A program made the position numbers and the translations under genes. Below are positions 7,521 through 15,884 of a stretch of 25,263 nt of DNA, one piece after another; within the stretch, counting starts at the first letter, position 1; the number at the start of each line of letters is the position of its first letter. Source of the stretch: Chryseosolibacter sp044507115 (GTDB lineage: Bacteria; Bacteroidota; Bacteroidia; Cytophagales; Cyclobacteriaceae); the NCBI GenBank assembly GCA_044507115.1, contig JBIQJZ010000024.1, positions 1 to 25,263 of the forward strand. Direction: 5' to 3'. The notes beneath the pieces are model-generated. The model was not told the DNA's origin, ran no database searches, and saw only the letters and a list, made by a program, of their open reading frames with translations.

Positions 7521-7555
7521 GCGCCGGGTTCCAGGACCCGGCACCCTGCACCTAG
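7521..7555 (-). repeat. Heptad repeat array, third copy, between convergent genes
   Basis: On the minus strand this reads as five 7-bp units related to CTRGGTN, beginning CTAGGTG, CAGGGTG, CCGGGTC. Two units are degenerate (CTGGAAC, CCGGCGC). The first two units match the start of the array at 892-940 almost exactly. It fills the gap between two convergent genes and overlaps the stop codon of the minus-strand gene. Confidence 0.7.
7523..7542. terminator. Hairpin between convergent genes, possible bidirectional terminator
   Basis: GCCGGGT at 7523-7529 pairs perfectly with ACCCGGC at 7536-7542 around a 6-base loop. It sits eight bases after one stop codon and ten bases beyond the other on the opposite strand. 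No T-run follows on either strand, so it would act as a 3' barrier or need a factor. Confidence 0.5.
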
Positions 7556-10500
7556 AGTTCCACAACCGCACGTACCACGCGGTATTCGTCGTTCTCGAGT
7601 TTTGTATCGCCGACATTTCCATTGAAGGCTTCGTGCGCCCATTTCGCGAGTTTGTTGGTCGGGTCTTGGTCCAGCCACGCTTTCAGAAGTTTTTCGCCTT
7701 CAGCCTCGCGGCCTGTCTTGCGGTAGGCCAATGCGGTGACAAGGTCGCGCACGCGATTCCGTCCGCCGGGTTGATTCGAGTCGATGATGACTCTCAGCTT
7801 TTCCTGCGCGCGCGCATGCTGTTGAGTTTTCTCCAACGCCAGCGCTTCCAGGTAATTCTCGACGCGCAGGTCGATCATATCGTCATACGGTTTGCCAGCG
7901 CCAAGGTTCTCCGGCCAGAGCTTCGCCTTTTCGATCGACGCCAGAGCAGTCTTATACTTCTTTGTCCTGATTTGCTCAGCCGCCTGCATCAGCCAGGCCT
8001 CGCGGTACAATAACCGGCCATCGTTGGCTCCCTCGTAAGGAAGTATCGTTATCTTCTGCAGCAAGTCGATCGTTGCTTTGTATTGCTTGTTCAGCACGAG
8101 CGCTCGGGCTGTCAGCATTCCGATACGGAAGTCGCCCGGAAAGCGCTTCTGGTATTCGCGCGCCACTGAAAGTCCACCGGCATAGTCACCGGCTGCGAGC
8201 AGGTGGTCTGCGAGCATCTTTCCATACCGCCACTGCGCGGGTTCCAATTTGGCGGCGCGGCGCACGTCAACGGTGTAGTTATCGCTGTCGAACAGAACAG
8301 CACGCGCAGCGTAGAACGGCGCGAAATCCGGGTCTCCCGCTGACGAGAACAGTTCTTTCGCGCGGCTCGTATTGTTGCGGCTCCAGTGAATCAGTCCAAG
8401 AAAATACCGAGGTTTCCAATCATTCGTTTTGGTCATCACCCATTCGAGCGCTGGGACGGAAGCAGCCCGAAACGGAAATACTTGCGTCGGCGATGTTCTA
8501 TTCGCTTGTTCGATGAATTCCGCACCGCTTCCGGTTTTCACCTGTTCTGCCAGATAGGCCATCCGGTAGAGTATTTCTGGCGTAGTAGGGGAGAGTGTCA
8601 GTACCTCCAGTGCATCCTGGTAAAGACCGATCGAGCCGTAGAAGTCCGCGAGTTCCAGATATGCTTCATGCGGGAACTCCGTAGTGATTGCATTCACAAA
8701 TTCGCCGCGGTTTGTTTCAGTTTTCTGCCAGCGGTATTTCTCGAATCGCACGAAGTGGTTCAAGGGGTTCAGTTCGCCTAGTGTCTTTAACACTACTTCC
8801 GCAGTAGCCTTTTCGTTGGACGACCTCGCAATCACTGCAAGTAGTTGCCATGCCAGTGTATTTAGTGTATTCGACTCAAGACTTCGTTCAGCATAGTGAC
8901 GGGCGCGCGTATGATCTCCTTCGCGGAAATAGATGCGGCTGAGTTCGGTAAACGCGGCGCCGCGATACGACGGGGCCAGCGAGGCGATTTCAAAACCGTC
9001 CATCGCATCCGATGTATTGTTGAGAACGTCATTCGCAAGCCCGTAGTAAAAGTTTGCTGCAGGTTCGTACGTGTCGATGCTCAGCGCGTGACGGGCGTAT
9101 TCAAGCGCTTCCGCGTAGTTGAGGTTCTGATAGGCGAGCATGGCAAGGTCAACCAGCGCGGGCACAAAATGCGGATCTTTCTTCAGTGCTTCGCGCAGCG
9201 TCTCTTCTGCGCGGGAATAGTAGCGCTGCTGAATGTACTCCTTTCCGAGGGTGTACAGGCCGTACACAGAATTCCAGTCGAAGTCGCTCGGGGAGTCGAG
9301 CGGGCGCGCAAGTACATCTGCCTTTGGGTCGGCGCGGTAGCGGATCTTGTTGTCACCGAGAACGACAGTGAGGTTGTCGACGTTGCCGGAAAACTTCAGC
9401 GAGTCGGCAAACACCTGCAGCGGCGATAGCTTTAGTCTTTTTGTATAGAGCAGGTTGTCGCCGTCGAGTATTTTCAGGTCGTCATCAATATGTTGAACGG
9501 GGGAGAAGTCGATCCGAACGCTTGTATTGTTCGCGCGCAGGTTGAGCGCGCCGTACGCGTTGGCTTTCACAAAGCCCTTTGTTGCTTTTACCGGATACCA
9601 GTATTCCGTCCAGACATCAGCGGTATGCGGTGCGAACCCGAGTTGTTTGAAGGGTGTGTAGTTACTGCGGTCCGCTGCCTGGTTGAAGAGGCGGCCGGAT
9701 TGGACTTCGACGTATTGTCCGTCGTTGTCGGTCAACAGGTCTTCCCAGATCATGCCATTTCTCGACAATCCCCAAATCCAGATCTTACTTCCGGGCTTCT
9801 CATCACGCAGGGAATAGCGGGCCATTCCAAAATCTTCATCGTGATAGTATGCACCGAAGAAGTCAGAATGTTTTCCGATGATGTGGTATGATTTCGGCCC
9901 GCCGAAATTATTGTTGTCGTAGTAAGAGATATCTTTTCCGTTCTCGCGGTTGATCGTCCAATCGGCGTGTGTTCCGTCGTGCTCAAGGTGCTGAGTACCT
10001 GGGTAGATGAATTGGAGATTCCCCTTGGAAGGCATGCCGACATTCATCCAGTGGTAGTACGGTTGTTCGATTGGAGTTGTGTTACTCCAGAAGGAACGCG
10101 TGGTGAAATAGGCTTTATCCCGTGGGAGATTGATTTCGATCGTCCAATACGTTTGCGTCAGAAGATCAAGTGTGCCAATGAAGCAGCTCGCGCTTCCATC
10201 CTCGTTGGTGCGGATGAGATAGTCCATTGGCGTGGCGCAGTTCGGTGTATGACCGATGATGCCGTAGTTTGGTTCGATGCCGCCGCTTGTCCAGGGTCCG
10301 CGCATGGCAACATCGCGAAACTTCACGACCTGATTGTAGTATAGGAATGGCTTTCCGGTCGCCTTGTCCCAGGCCGTCCAGATCTTTCCGCCGATCTCAG
10401 GCAGGATCATCACTTTGATATAATCGTTTTCCAGCTCTACGATCTTCCACTCTTTTTTTGTCGGTGTATTGGTGTAGCCATCAAACCGGTAGTAGGGATA

Positions 10501-10647
10501 GATCTTTCCCATTTCCGGGATCGGGTTCGGATCGGAGTAAGGGTAGGTGGTGAATACCTTCTTCGATTCCTTTACCGATGCTGGCTGTTGTGCCATTGTC
10601 GTCCCCGTGAGCAATAACGCGAGGAATACGAGTTTTACATGGTTCAT
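7552..10647 (-). CDS. Secreted DUF5107 protein with C-terminal TPR repeats
   Basis: A 1031-residue protein with a Sec signal peptide (cleavage near MAQQ, residue 20). Residues about 35-400 match DUF5107, a domain resembling the galactose-mutarotase/glycoside-binding beta-sandwich fold: YYRFDGYTNTPTKKEW, LPEIGGKIWTAWDKATGKPFLYYN, GPWTSGGIEPNYGIIGHTP and YHWMNVGMP. From about 465 on it is a series of tetratricopeptide repeats, for example YYSRAEETLREALKKDPHF and NYAEALEYARHALSID, continuing with interruptions to near the end. The family occurs in carbohydrate utilisation loci; its activity is unknown to me, though mutarotase-fold carbohydrate binding or catalysis is plausible. It is the last gene of a leftward group with the CBM9-like gene (58-base gap) and lacI. 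Confident about domains, not function. Confidence 0.9.
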   Translation of the reverse strand: MNHVKLVFLALLLTGTTMAQQPASVKESKKVFTTYPYSDPNPIPEMGKIYPYYRFDGYTNTPTKKEWKIVELENDYIKVMILPEIGGKIWTAWDKATGKPFLYYNQVVKFRDVAMRGPWTSGGIEPNYGIIGHTPNCATPMDYLIRTNEDGSASCFIGTLDLLTQTYWTIEINLPRDKAYFTTRSFWSNTTPIEQPYYHWMNVGMPSKGNLQFIYPGTQHLEHDGTHADWTINRENGKDISYYDNNNFGGPKSYHIIGKHSDFFGAYYHDEDFGMARYSLRDEKPGSKIWIWGLSRNGMIWEDLLTDNDGQYVEVQSGRLFNQAADRSNYTPFKQLGFAPHTADVWTEYWYPVKATKGFVKANAYGALNLRANNTSVRIDFSPVQHIDDDLKILDGDNLLYTKRLKLSPLQVFADSLKFSGNVDNLTVVLGDNKIRYRADPKADVLARPLDSPSDFDWNSVYGLYTLGKEYIQQRYYSRAEETLREALKKDPHFVPALVDLAMLAYQNLNYAEALEYARHALSIDTYEPAANFYYGLANDVLNNTSDAMDGFEIASLAPSYRGAAFTELSRIYFREGDHTRARHYAERSLESNTLNTLAWQLLAVIARSSNEKATAEVVLKTLGELNPLNHFVRFEKYRWQKTETNRGEFVNAITTEFPHEAYLELADFYGSIGLYQDALEVLTLSPTTPEILYRMAYLAEQVKTGSGAEFIEQANRTSPTQVFPFRAASVPALEWVMTKTNDWKPRYFLGLIHWSRNNTSRAKELFSSAGDPDFAPFYAARAVLFDSDNYTVDVRRAAKLEPAQWRYGKMLADHLLAAGDYAGGLSVAREYQKRFPGDFRIGMLTARALVLNKQYKATIDLLQKITILPYEGANDGRLLYREAWLMQAAEQIRTKKYKTALASIEKAKLWPENLGAGKPYDDMIDLRVENYLEALALEKTQQHARAQEKLRVIIDSNQPGGRNRVRDLVTALAYRKTGREAEGEKLLKAWLDQDPTNKLAKWAHEAFNGNVGDTKLENDEYRVVRAVVEL

Positions 10648-10705
10648 ACGGTTGTCTGGTATTTATTGGGTTCGTAATACTTTTTTTGGTTGATGATGGC
10701 GTAGG

Positions 10706-11371
10706 TCAGTCCACGAGCTTGAGAAGACCAAACGACGACGGAATGTGAAAGTCAGGCGTTTCAGAGTCGGGCATCACCCAGCTGATCCACTTGAAGTCCG
10801 GTTCGTTTCCGGGGCGCGGTGTACAGTCGGCGCGATACAGGCCCGCTTGCAGTACATCACTGTTCAGCAGGCCAAGCTCCAGCAGTGAACGTTTGCTGAT
10901 CGCCACCTCAATTGAATACCCATCTAAGCGCTGGTGACTCTTGATCTGTAGATGTCCCGCGGGCCAGCACCACGCGAAGTCAAAGTTGCGGTGATAGAAT
11001 CCCTGGTAATCGAGAACTCTTGGGCTCGGGTCGAGCTCCAGGCAATAGTATGGGTTCATGGCGTCGTTGGCTTTAAAGAATATTTCAGCTCGCGACGAAT
11101 TGACGACATCCATCTTGTCGCCGGTATTGGTGGGGATGTGGACAGCCGGGTCGGTGACGTCAAAGAAGCAGTAAAGCCATTCACCGCTATGAAGCGCCTG
11201 AAAACGTGTTGGTGGCGCCTGTTTGTTTTCCCAGGGATAGCGAAAATCCGTGAGAAGAGGTGCTTTCGCCCACGCGGGATCATCACCTTTCCCAGTTAAC
11301 GAGAGCTCGTTCGCGGTCATCTTGACGGCGTACGTCTTGCTATCGGTTATCTCTTGCGTTGTTGGTTTCAC
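10706..11371 (-). CDS. CBM9-like carbohydrate-binding protein, no signal peptide
   Basis: A 221-residue protein of the carbohydrate-binding family 9-like (endoxylanase-associated) beta-sandwich type. It opens with the family's SLTGKGDDPAWAKAPLLTDF and continues through WLYCFFDVTDPAVH, RAEIFFKAND, YYCLELDPSPRVLDYQG, IEVAISKRSLLELGL and AGLYRADCTP, ending WISWVMPDSETPDFHIPSSFGLL. The start is GTG at 11369-11371; the first internal ATG (M18) would cut into the conserved N-terminal strand. No signal peptide is visible, which is odd for a partner of a secreted pathway; a missed upstream start cannot be excluded. It lies 42 bases after lacI and 58 before the DUF5107 gene on the same strand, so probably co-transcribed. 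Ligand unknown. Confidence 0.82.
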   Translation of the reverse strand: MKPTTQEITDSKTYAVKMTANELSLTGKGDDPAWAKAPLLTDFRYPWENKQAPPTRFQALHSGEWLYCFFDVTDPAVHIPTNTGDKMDVVNSSRAEIFFKANDAMNPYYCLELDPSPRVLDYQGFYHRNFDFAWCWPAGHLQIKSHQRLDGYSIEVAISKRSLLELGLLNSDVLQAGLYRADCTPRPGNEPDFKWISWVMPDSETPDFHIPSSFGLLKLVD

Positions 11372-11413
11372 GTTTCGTCTGCTACTGTTTGCGTCGATAG
11401 ATGCCAGCTGCGT

Positions 11414-12478
11414 TCAATGGATTCTCGAACCGAGATACGAATCGATGTTTTGCTGTGTGATCACCTCCAGGGGGAACAAGTCGCGTTCCGGCGCTGCCTT
11501 TTTGAAGATGAGGTGATTCGCCAGGTGGCTGATACCGAGTGATGCTTGCCGCTTGGGATTCTGGTTGATCAGGAAATCTATTGTGCCGCGTTGTAGGTAC
11601 TTGATATTTTCTTCGAGGATATCGTAGCCAATAAGCCGAACGTTGGATTTGCCGATCTTTTCCAGCCTTCCGGCGACGACCGATGTACCTTTCGATGTAC
11701 TGACAAACACACCTTTCAGTTCCGGATCCTTGAGTACGCTGTCGAGACTTGACTCGAATCCGGGCTCATTCGGATTGAGACTGGTTTCGCGGATGTCGAA
11801 AAGTGGTGACTTTCGGGTGTCGAAGTACTCGCGAAATCCGCGTTCCTTTTCTAATAAGTGGACTGAGTTGTGAATATCCTCATCGAGGTGAAGGATGGCG
11901 AGTCGACCGCCCTCGGGCTGACCGATGAACATCAATTCTGCACCCACCTTGCCGCTGTTAAATGAATCCTGTCCGATGAAGCTCAGCGGCTCGACTTCGG
12001 GGATGTTTGTGTTGAAGAGGACGTAGGGTATCTGTACGTCTTTTACTTCCTTAAAGAGAACAAGGGCTTCATCATAGAAAATAGGGGCGGTGATGATTCC
12101 GTCTGGCTTTGTCAACAGAGCTTCTTGCGACTTCTCTTTAAACGACTCTTTGTCGTATTGATCAAAACAGTATATCTGCACATTGACGTTGTAGTAAGCC
12201 CATTCGGTCTGAGCCTGATTTACGCCGGCGAGCGTTTGGGCCCAGTACTCGTCTGCGGACGGATTGGGAAGCAGGGCAGCGATCCGATAAGTTTTGTTGG
12301 AGCTGAGTGTCCGCGCAATCAGGTTCGGTTTGTAATCGATCTCTTCGAGTACCTTCATTACTTTTTGGTGTGCTTCGGCGGATACGCGTCCGCGCTTGTG
12401 CAAGACGCGGTCTACAGTACCTTTGGAAACGCCTGCCAGCCGGGCAATGTCTTTGATGCGGATGTTTCTGGGATTCAT
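11414..12478 (-). CDS. LacI-family transcriptional regulator
   Basis: A 354-residue regulator. The N-terminal helix-turn-helix IKDIARLAGVSKGTVDRVLHKRG spans residues 8-30, followed by the hinge helix region YKPNLIARTLSSNKTYRIAALLP. The rest is a periplasmic-binding-protein-like effector domain, including DGIITAPIFYDEAL, GQDSFNSGKVGAELM and VRLIGYDIL. It is divergent from susC across a 272-base intergenic region with inverted repeats and is followed on the same strand by the CBM9-like and DUF5107 genes. It therefore probably senses a sugar released by this locus and controls both transcription units. LacI proteins beside SusC/D genes in Bacteroidota usually act this way; the effector is unknown. 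Confidence 0.93.
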   Translation of the reverse strand: MNPRNIRIKDIARLAGVSKGTVDRVLHKRGRVSAEAHQKVMKVLEEIDYKPNLIARTLSSNKTYRIAALLPNPSADEYWAQTLAGVNQAQTEWAYYNVNVQIYCFDQYDKESFKEKSQEALLTKPDGIITAPIFYDEALVLFKEVKDVQIPYVLFNTNIPEVEPLSFIGQDSFNSGKVGAELMFIGQPEGGRLAILHLDEDIHNSVHLLEKERGFREYFDTRKSPLFDIRETSLNPNEPGFESSLDSVLKDPELKGVFVSTSKGTSVVAGRLEKIGKSNVRLIGYDILEENIKYLQRGTIDFLINQNPKRQASLGISHLANHLIFKKAAPERDLFPLEVITQQNIDSYLGSRIH

Positions 12479-12512
12479 CTCTATGCTGCGCTGTTAGTAG
12501 TTGCTAAAAAGC

Positions 12513-12532
12513 CGATGCGAATTATGACATCG
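12513..12532. promoter_or_regulatory. Weak inverted repeat upstream of lacI
   Basis: CGATG at 12513-12517 and CATCG at 12528-12532 form a 5-base dyad with a 10-base spacer, 35 bases upstream of the lacI start. It could be an autoregulatory site, but a match this short is easily chance. Confidence 0.2.
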
Positions 12533-12593
12533 ACTGCCATAGGCCGTTAAAGAACGTCTTTTTTGGAGAAAAAGAAAAATCCTGTGAGAAATG

Positions 12594-12618
12594 TGTGTAC
12601 GAGCACATTACGAATGTG
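12594..12618. promoter_or_regulatory. Candidate regulator-binding dyads in lacI-susC intergenic region
   Basis: Two overlapping dyads share one half-site. TGTG..CG..CACA at 12594-12607 is a CG-centred imperfect palindrome of the kind LacI-family proteins bind. CACATT at 12604-12609 and AATGTG at 12613-12618 are a perfect 6-base inverted repeat around ACG. They lie 116 bases from the lacI start and 27 bases upstream of the predicted susC -33 element, so an activating as well as a repressing role is possible. Assignment to the adjacent LacI protein is inference. Confidence 0.4.
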
Positions 12619-12644
12619 TCCGGGTCCAATTGGTACGGTTTTTC

Positions 12645-12675
12645 TTTGAAATCACTGTCAGATTTCCTAGATTTA
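12645..12675 (+). promoter_or_regulatory. Predicted susC promoter (Bacteroidota type)
   Basis: TTTG at 12645-12648, a 19-base spacer, then TAGATTTA at 12668-12675 fit the Bacteroidota vegetative promoter TTTG-N19-TAnnTTTG except for the last base. Transcription would begin near 12682, leaving a leader of about 70 bases. A 9-base odd palindrome GGACGGTCC at 12682-12690 falls at the expected start and could be an operator. The leader ends in an A-rich stretch before the ATG, as is usual in this phylum. Confidence 0.55.
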
Positions 12676-12750
12676 TTATATGGACGGTCCGTTTCCGTCT
12701 CATTTCCCAAGCGAATTTCTCTCCTTTTCTCAACACACATCAACAAAAAC

Positions 12751-15700
12751 ATGAAAACATGTTTACTGGGATTCGTATCGTATTTCCTGGTAGCCGGCTT
12801 CACCGCCCTCGCGCAGCAGACTGTATCGGGAAGAGTGACGTCATCGATGGATGGAGCACCGCTACCCGGTGTCTCCGTTTTGGTTAAGGGAACGAATACG
12901 GGAACATCGACAGACGCCGATGGACGTTTTGCCATTTACGTGCCAGACAACACCGCGGTCCTCGTATTGTCGTTTATCGGATTTTCCTCCCAGGACGTAT
13001 CCGTCGGAAATCAGACCAATATCGATATTCAAATGGGCGAAGACACGCAGGAACTGCGCGAAGTTGTCGTGACAGCGTTGGGTATCGAGCGCGAGAAAAA
13101 GGCACTCACGTATTCCATTCAGGAAGTGAAGACGGACGAGTTGTCAAAAGCACGTGAACTGAATGTGATCAACTCGCTTTCAGGAAAGGTGGCAGGCATT
13201 TCCATCAACCGCGCTGGCACGGGCGTAGGAGCTTCGACACGGGTACTGCTTCGGGGCAATCGTTCGATCAACGGCAGCAGCCAGCCGCTGTATCTAGTCG
13301 ATGGCGTACCGCTTGCGGGTGATATTTCCGACATTAACCCCGACGATGTCGGGAGCATAACGGTGTTGAAGGGTGCAAACGCTGCAGCGTTGTATGGCGC
13401 CCGGGGTCAGAATGGGGTGATCATCGTCACAACGCGAAAAGGACGGAACACCGGGAGAGGTTTCGATATCGAGGCCAACACGTCCTTCATGTTTGATTCA
13501 CCTATTCTCCTGACCAACTATCAGAACATTTACGGCCAAGGGAGCAACGGCGCGTATTCGCCGAACTCGGAGACGGCCTGGGGCCCGAAAATGGAGGGGC
13601 AGACCGTCGCGCACTGGTCTCCTGATCCGAACAGACCCGAGTCCGAGTACCGTTTTCTGCCTCAGCCCGACAACGTCAGGGACTTCTTTCAAACCGGACA
13701 TACGATCGCCACGACCCTGGCGATTAACTCCGGCACGGATCGAAGCCAGACGCACTTTTCGTATACATACACAGACGCTGCGGGGGTCGTGCCTACTAAC
13801 GAACTCAGGCGTCACAGTATGAATCTTCGGGTGACCAACAGGATCGCCAACCGATTGACACTTGATGCGAAACTGAACTACATACGCGAGGATATCGACA
13901 ACGAACTCGCGCAGGGCGAAAGCTTTGATAACCCAATGCGCCACGCGTATCGCTTGCCTCGCAACATCAGAACAGCCGATATCGAGCGATACGAATACCT
14001 TGACGCGGAAGGAATCATTCGCCAGAATTATTGGAACGTCGGCTCCAACGGAGGCGCTAACCCATACTGGACCATTTATCGCAACCTTAAAAAGAACGTC
14101 AGTGATCGCATCATCGCGTTTACTTCGCTGACGTTCAATCTCACTAATAATCTCAACCTGATGTTGCGCTCCGGAGTTGACCGAAGTTTCGGCACGAACA
14201 ATATCCGGTTGTACAACGACACCTATATCATAGCGCAAAACGGTCGTTATACCGAGGTACGATTCGAAGAGCTTGAATGGAACAGCGACTTTCTTCTTTC
14301 CTATCACAAGACGCTGAACGACAACTGGGCTTTCAACGTCAACGGTGGCGGTAATGCGAGGAAAACGCGTAACTCGAATCTTAACGCCAATACGGGCCCC
14401 GCATTGACAGTCCCTAACTTCTTTGCCATTGGAAACACGCAGCAGATACTGGCGACCTACGACGTGGGACCCCCGAACGTTGCCGGTCCCAGTGATGTAA
14501 ATTCCTTGTACGCCTTCGGTCAACTGTCTTACAAGAATGCGGTATTTTTTGACCTCTCCGGCCGGAACGACTGGAGTTCAACCCTGTCGCCGGACAACTG
14601 GTCGATTCCCTATGGATCGGCGGGATTAAACGTAGTGGTTTCCGAGGTTTCGTCTCTTCCAACGGCCATTTCATTTGCGAAGTTGCGTATGTCGTATGCG
14701 ATAACCGGGAACAGCACGTTTCCTTACCAACTCAAGCGAACTGCGACGCTGGCTTCGGGTGGTCGCAATGGATACCTGTCGCTGAGTCCACAACTTCCGG
14801 CAGAAGACTTGCTCCCCGAAGAGACAAAATCGTTTGAAGCAGGTGCCGACCTTCGTTTCTTTCTCAACAGACTTGGCCTTGATCTGACGTGGTACAAGTC
14901 GAATACCATCAATCAGGTGTTTACGATCGCTCTGCCGGTGGGATCAGGGGCGTCAAACTATTTCGCGAACGGCGGAGATATCGAGAATCGTGGCGTTGAA
15001 GTTACGCTAACGGGTACACCGGTGATGTCCCATGTTTTCAATTGGGATATCACACTTAATTTTGCGCGGAACAGGTCGACGGTTGTCGATTTGCATCCCG
15101 ACATAACGTCTGATTACGTTGAGATCGGCTCGGACTTTCTACGACGCTACCGAATAGAAAAGGGTGAGCCCTTCGGCGAAGTTTATTCCAGAGGACTTCT
15201 ACGGGATAGCATGGGGCGCGTGCTCATCGATGCTGCCACGGGTCTTCCGCGTGTGACGGCCGGTTTCACAGCCCGTGTTGCCAACTACAATCCCGATTGG
15301 CTCGGTGGTCTCCAAAACGTTCTCACTTATCGGAATTTTTCGCTGAGTTTCCTGATCGATATTCGAAAGGGTGGCAGCATTTCTTCATTGGGCAACGCCA
15401 TCATCTATGCTGACGGGCTGACGGAGAAAACTCTCCAGGGGCGCGAAGGGGGACTCATTTTCGGTGAGAATTTCTTTGAACACGAAACCGCGGTGATCGG
15501 AACCGGAACGGAGCCCGCGGGTACGGAACTCCCGGCTAATGACATGACAATCACTGCCGAGGCATTCTGGTTAAAGGTCGGCGGACGCAATGCACCGGTG
15601 GGTGAAGTGTTCACCGTGGACGCCACAAACATCCGATTCCGCGAAGCGGTATTGAGGTGTTCATTGCCTGCGTCGTGGTTAGGTAACTCGCCATTCCGAA

Positions 15701-15867
15701 GAGTGAGTATCTCACTTGTCGGAAGGAACTTGTTCTTCCTGCAGAACAAGGCTGACAACATCGATCCCGATGTGACAGTAGGTACTGCCACGGCGAGTTG
15801 GGGATACGACGCCTTCGGACCTCCGACTGCGCGGTCTTATGGATTCAATATCAATCTCGGCTTCTGA
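12751..15867 (+). CDS. SusC/RagA-family TonB-dependent outer-membrane transporter
   Basis: Outer-membrane barrel that imports oligosaccharides together with its SusD lid, energised by TonB. From ATG 12751 it has 1038 residues. A signal peptide ends at about ALAQQ (residue 23). A carboxypeptidase-regulatory-like domain follows (VSGRVTSSMDGAPLPGVSVLVKG), then the SusC-type plug with EVVVTALGIEREKKAL, LSGKVAGISI, VLLRGNRSI and LYLVDGVPL, and a 22-strand-type barrel ending in a terminal phenylalanine (NINLGF). The frame is open from a GTG at 12595, but the extension would hide the signal peptide and contains the predicted promoter, so 12751 is the true start. The SusD gene follows 17 bases later. 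It is probably controlled by the divergent LacI regulator. Confidence 0.96.
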   Translation: MKTCLLGFVSYFLVAGFTALAQQTVSGRVTSSMDGAPLPGVSVLVKGTNTGTSTDADGRFAIYVPDNTAVLVLSFIGFSSQDVSVGNQTNIDIQMGEDTQELREVVVTALGIEREKKALTYSIQEVKTDELSKARELNVINSLSGKVAGISINRAGTGVGASTRVLLRGNRSINGSSQPLYLVDGVPLAGDISDINPDDVGSITVLKGANAAALYGARGQNGVIIVTTRKGRNTGRGFDIEANTSFMFDSPILLTNYQNIYGQGSNGAYSPNSETAWGPKMEGQTVAHWSPDPNRPESEYRFLPQPDNVRDFFQTGHTIATTLAINSGTDRSQTHFSYTYTDAAGVVPTNELRRHSMNLRVTNRIANRLTLDAKLNYIREDIDNELAQGESFDNPMRHAYRLPRNIRTADIERYEYLDAEGIIRQNYWNVGSNGGANPYWTIYRNLKKNVSDRIIAFTSLTFNLTNNLNLMLRSGVDRSFGTNNIRLYNDTYIIAQNGRYTEVRFEELEWNSDFLLSYHKTLNDNWAFNVNGGGNARKTRNSNLNANTGPALTVPNFFAIGNTQQILATYDVGPPNVAGPSDVNSLYAFGQLSYKNAVFFDLSGRNDWSSTLSPDNWSIPYGSAGLNVVVSEVSSLPTAISFAKLRMSYAITGNSTFPYQLKRTATLASGGRNGYLSLSPQLPAEDLLPEETKSFEAGADLRFFLNRLGLDLTWYKSNTINQVFTIALPVGSGASNYFANGGDIENRGVEVTLTGTPVMSHVFNWDITLNFARNRSTVVDLHPDITSDYVEIGSDFLRRYRIEKGEPFGEVYSRGLLRDSMGRVLIDAATGLPRVTAGFTARVANYNPDWLGGLQNVLTYRNFSLSFLIDIRKGGSISSLGNAIIYADGLTEKTLQGREGGLIFGENFFEHETAVIGTGTEPAGTELPANDMTITAEAFWLKVGGRNAPVGEVFTVDATNIRFREAVLRCSLPASWLGNSPFRRVSISLVGRNLFFLQNKADNIDPDVTVGTATASWGYDAFGPPTARSYGFNINLGF

Positions 15868-15884
15868 ACACAAACAATGAGTGT

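Noticed and set aside
12595..12750. 52-codon N-terminal extension of SusC from a GTG
   Set aside because: It would mask the signal peptide beginning at 12751 and includes the predicted promoter.
13498..14523. Minus-strand open frame of 341 codons opposite susC
   Set aside because: Antisense to the conserved SusC barrel, with valine/arginine-rich composition and no recognisable family.
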